A stretch of 64,000 bases of DNA from Bacillota bacterium. GTDB taxonomy: Bacteria; Bacillota; Clostridia; Acetivibrionales; JANLFN01. Every line of letters begins with the position of its first letter. The first letter of the stretch is position 1. Of the stretch, positions 61,806 to 64,000 are shown in pieces. The notes beneath the pieces were generated by a model. That model saw nothing but the letters and a program-made list of their open reading frames with translations. It was not told the origin of the DNA and ran no database searches. The stretch covers positions 116,434 through 180,433 of the forward strand of contig JAEWTV010000010.1 in NCBI GenBank assembly GCA_023397675.1, read 5' to 3'. The position numbers were made by a program, and so were the translations under genes.

Positions 61806-62738
61806 ATGTCAACCTTATATAATATAAAAAATAATATCTATTGTCCGTATCTCTTTTATCCCGGAGCGCAGTTTTATCCATTAACAGGAATAAGCTACAC
61901 TGCAGTAAATAATCCTTCAACTCAATATGTGAATTCCATAGATCGTGAGTCCATTGAAAACATAATAGGGAAGAAAGGCACAATGCAGGATGGGGTTTTA
62001 AAATTCACTTTTCCACGTTATGATTTGAAAGTAAATATAGGGTCGGTTTCTGTAGCACCCGAACTTGCACTTACTTCCTGGATGGCTTTTCATCAGGTAG
62101 GTAGCAGCAGCATGGTTATGGGTGATCTTGTCCTTCTGGAGAGTGAAATTGATCCGGTCATTTCACAGCTAATTGCTAATGGCCTTCAAATTACTGCTTT
62201 ACACAATCACTTGCTTTATGAAATGCCCCGGATTATGTATTTACACTTTTCAGGTATCGGAGATGCGGTTAAATTAGCACAAGGTATAAAAAATGTTTTT
62301 TCTGTAACCAAAACTCCCCTTACCGGTCATTCAGCAAGCCAAACATTACCGGAAGAGTATTGGAGTGAAGTCGAAAGAATTATGGGCAAGAAAGGAAACC
62401 GTGCAGGTAGAGTAATACAGTTTTCATTTCCCAGAGCAGACACTGTTAAAGAGTTCGGGGTAGAAATACCACCAAGTATGGGGATTTCTCAAGCGATCAA
62501 TTTCCAGGCTGAAGGTCAGAAAGCTGCTGTTACAGGAGACTTTATCCTGCTTGCAAATGAAGTGAATCCGGTTATTTATGCACTAAAACGAAATGGTATT
62601 ACAATTACTGCCGTTCACAATCATATGCTTTATGAGTTTCCCCGATTGTTTTTCCTCCATTTTTGGGCTGTAGATAATCCTGAAAAGTTGGCTTACGGTC
62701 TTAAGCATGCACTTGGGCAGACAAATACTATCTTTTAG
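61806..62738 (+). CDS. Duplicated DUF1259 (LppY/LpqO-type) protein
   Basis: The protein has 310 residues and no signal peptide. It consists of two copies of the DUF1259 domain (about 45-165 and 185-305). Each shows a GKKG motif, a phenylalanine-proline-arginine strand (FPRYDL and FPRADT), MGDLVLLESEIDPV or TGDFILLANEVNPV, and a HNHLLYE or HNHMLYE segment. In mycobacteria related proteins are lipoproteins of unknown function. The conserved HNH-Tyr segment and acidic residues suggest metal or ligand binding. CGGAGG precedes the ATG by 8 nt. It is divergent from the metal ATPase operon, sharing its 200-bp upstream region, which may imply metal response. Confidence 0.78.
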   Translation: MSTLYNIKNNIYCPYLFYPGAQFYPLTGISYTAVNNPSTQYVNSIDRESIENIIGKKGTMQDGVLKFTFPRYDLKVNIGSVSVAPELALTSWMAFHQVGSSSMVMGDLVLLESEIDPVISQLIANGLQITALHNHLLYEMPRIMYLHFSGIGDAVKLAQGIKNVFSVTKTPLTGHSASQTLPEEYWSEVERIMGKKGNRAGRVIQFSFPRADTVKEFGVEIPPSMGISQAINFQAEGQKAAVTGDFILLANEVNPVIYALKRNGITITAVHNHMLYEFPRLFFLHFWAVDNPEKLAYGLKHALGQTNTIF

Positions 62739-62793
62739 TACTCATGCCGCCAACGAAAGCCCGGTGTACGGAACATACGCAAGTTCAACAAAT

Positions 62794-63039
62794 TCATGGA
62801 TTAGGCTCCCGGAATATCCGCATTGTTAGGCATCTAAGACTTCCACCACCGGCCAACAGAGCATCAGGATGAAAATGAATGAATTTTACTCCTTCACTTT
62901 CGAGAAGATTTATAGTTTTCTGATTTAGTGAAATATCATAATTGATAATTTTGCCTGGCTCCAAGGGCACGAAAGAGCTTCCCCACTTCTTTTGCTCCTC
63001 ATCAGTCAAAGCAACCATATCTACATTCCGCTTGTTCAT
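62794..63039 (-). pseudogene. Remnant of an arginine-deiminase/amidinotransferase-family gene
   Basis: Only the last about 80 residues are present, starting MNKRNVDMVALTDEE. The end HPDALLAGGGSLRC with a catalytic-type Cys and the tail LTMRIFRE matches the C-terminus of amidinotransferase-fold deiminases. The N-terminal three quarters of a normal 280-residue protein are missing, and an in-frame TAA stands upstream. An AAAGGA is by chance or relic just before the ATG. It lies in a 420-bp gap between DUF1259 and the chemotaxis gene; the rest of that gap is noncoding. A small functional protein cannot be excluded. Confidence 0.65.
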
Positions 63040-63160
63040 AAATTCCTTTATACTTATTTCTTATTTTAAACAAATTCTTAAGAATGTAAAAAAGCATGAA
63101 GATAAACCAACAACATGCTTTTTCAAGTATAAAGTCCCGTTTTTGAATTCAAAGAATATG

Positions 63161-64000
63161 CTACAATTTGAATTGCTTTACTATCTTTTGCAATTCGTCT
63201 GCCATTTCTGACAGAATAGAAGCCGATGAGAATATTTCCTGAAGACTGGCTGTTTGTTCCTCGACCGCAGAGGCCACTTCGACACTGCCGTCAGAAGACT
63301 CGGCAGCAATATCTGAAATACTTCTGCTCATCGTTTCAACCTTCTTTATCTCATCAACCATGCTTTCAATTTCCTGTGTAATATTTTTTATCTGACTGTC
63401 AACACTCTCACTTGTGCTTACAATTTCGGCAAACGCTGTCTTCGCCTCCTCAGCCATCTGCGTGCCTTCTTTTGCTTCTTGAACGCCTAATGACATACTG
63501 TAAGCAACCTGTTGTGTTTCTGATTGTATATCCTTCAGTATGCCTGTTATATCCTGCGTAGCATTTGCAGACCCCTCAGCCAGTTTGCGGATTTCGTCAG
63601 CTACCACTGCAAAACCCTTTCCGTGTTCCCCTGCTCTTGCTGCTTCAATTGCCGCATTTAAAGCCAGTAAATTGGTTTGGGATGCAATATTTGTAATTGC
63701 GTCGAGTATTTTTTTTATTTCCTTAGAATGTATTTTAAGAGTTTCTGTAACAGCTTGAGTAGCTATGATTTTTCCTTCTATGACGCTAATTTGATTGAGC
63801 AATGATTCCATCTTTTCATTGCCTACGTTTGCTGCATTTGTAGCTTTTTCGGATGTGTCCAGAATATTATGGGCATTCTCATACATTTTCTTATTTCCTT
63901 CATACAAATCATTCATAACATTAACAATTTTTTGTGTCTGTTCAGATTGTTCGAAAGATCCCTGTGAAACCTTCTGAATAGAATTAGCCACTTGCTCAAT
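63161..64000 (-). CDS. Methyl-accepting chemotaxis protein, C-terminal part (cut at window edge)
   Basis: About 280 residues of the cytoplasmic signalling domain are present; the frame runs through the right edge, so the sensor and membrane part are outside. The highly conserved hairpin tip is visible as ITNIASQTNLLALNAAIEAA and GEHGKGFAVVADEIRKLAE, with long coiled-coil stretches on both sides. It would transmit ligand signals to CheA/CheW. No che gene is in the window. The C-terminus ends at VKQFKL without a CheR-binding pentapeptide. Confidence 0.93.
   Translation of the reverse strand: MEQVANSIQKVSQGSFEQSEQTQKIVNVMNDLYEGNKKMYENAHNILDTSEKATNAANVGNEKMESLLNQISVIEGKIIATQAVTETLKIHSKEIKKILDAITNIASQTNLLALNAAIEAARAGEHGKGFAVVADEIRKLAEGSANATQDITGILKDIQSETQQVAYSMSLGVQEAKEGTQMAEEAKTAFAEIVSTSESVDSQIKNITQEIESMVDEIKKVETMSRSISDIAAESSDGSVEVASAVEEQTASLQEIFSSASILSEMADELQKIVKQFKL

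Overview
This AT-rich window looks chromosomal and comes from an anaerobic, spore-forming Firmicute of the Clostridia. I infer a Ruminiclostridium/Clostridium cluster III-like organism from family resemblance only. The supporting signs are strong GGAGG ribosome binding sites, sigma-A promoters, a YabG spore-coat protease, two SleB/NlpC-type wall hydrolases under ydaO-type (c-di-AMP) riboswitches, an S-layer-homology protein and a KimA-like potassium importer. I saw no rRNA, tRNA, CRISPR array, phage module or transposase. Both ends cut genes: an alpha-2-macroglobulin-like protein on the left and a chemotaxis receptor on the right.

Layout. 1-7.4 kb: alpha-2-macroglobulin C-terminus with a MEMO-family lipoprotein, a radical SAM/SPASM enzyme, a LysE-type exporter, a membrane-anchored MutS-like ATPase, an arginase-family ureohydrolase and YabG. 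7.5-14.5 kb: a MacB/FtsX-type ABC exporter behind an unidentified attenuator-like leader, a tocopherol-cyclase-like protein with an FAD/Rieske oxidoreductase, and a MerR regulator with its own 19-bp-spacer promoter. 14.6-20.7 kb: two riboswitch-controlled wall hydrolases flanking small proteins (DUF6514-like, PC4/YdbC-like), a half-size EamA transporter, an acyl-ACP thioesterase and a degenerate-GGDEF/HD-GYP protein. 20.8-25.9 kb: three tandem paralogues that join a copper-amine-oxidase-N-type stalk domain to a solute-binding-protein-like domain. 26-32.3 kb: an SMR protein with a DPPR-synthase-like UbiA prenyltransferase, then a C45-type NTN hydrolase, NagA and an AMIN/amidase_3 wall amidase. 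32.5-43.3 kb: a cupin regulator with an acyl-CoA synthetase, a MalT-like LuxR regulator with an inverted-repeat operator, a DUF2442 protein and a 1672-residue SLH surface protein.

43.4-54.8 kb: an amidohydrolase, GalE, a COG2509-like flavoprotein, an FHA/FtsW-RodA/PBP2 operon, a beta-lactamase-fold protein, a D-2-hydroxyacid dehydrogenase and a histidine kinase overlapping a receiver-TPR response regulator. 55-64 kb: the KimA-like transporter, a metallophosphoesterase lipoprotein, an MBL-fold hydrolase, a CsoR repressor and P1B-type ATPase behind a palindromic operator, a duplicated DUF1259 protein, a deiminase remnant and a chemotaxis receptor.

Cell-envelope construction and remodelling is the recurring theme (wall hydrolases, PBP/FtsW, SLH protein, GalE, NagA, prenyl-phosphate sugar donor). 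Around it sit c-di-AMP, c-di-GMP, metal and MerR/LuxR control. No single large new system stands out. The best leads are the three stalk/solute-binding fusions, the uncharacterised leader RNA of the ABC exporter, the dyad upstream of the LuxR regulator, and the CsoR operator driving an ATPase with atypical membrane metal-site residues.
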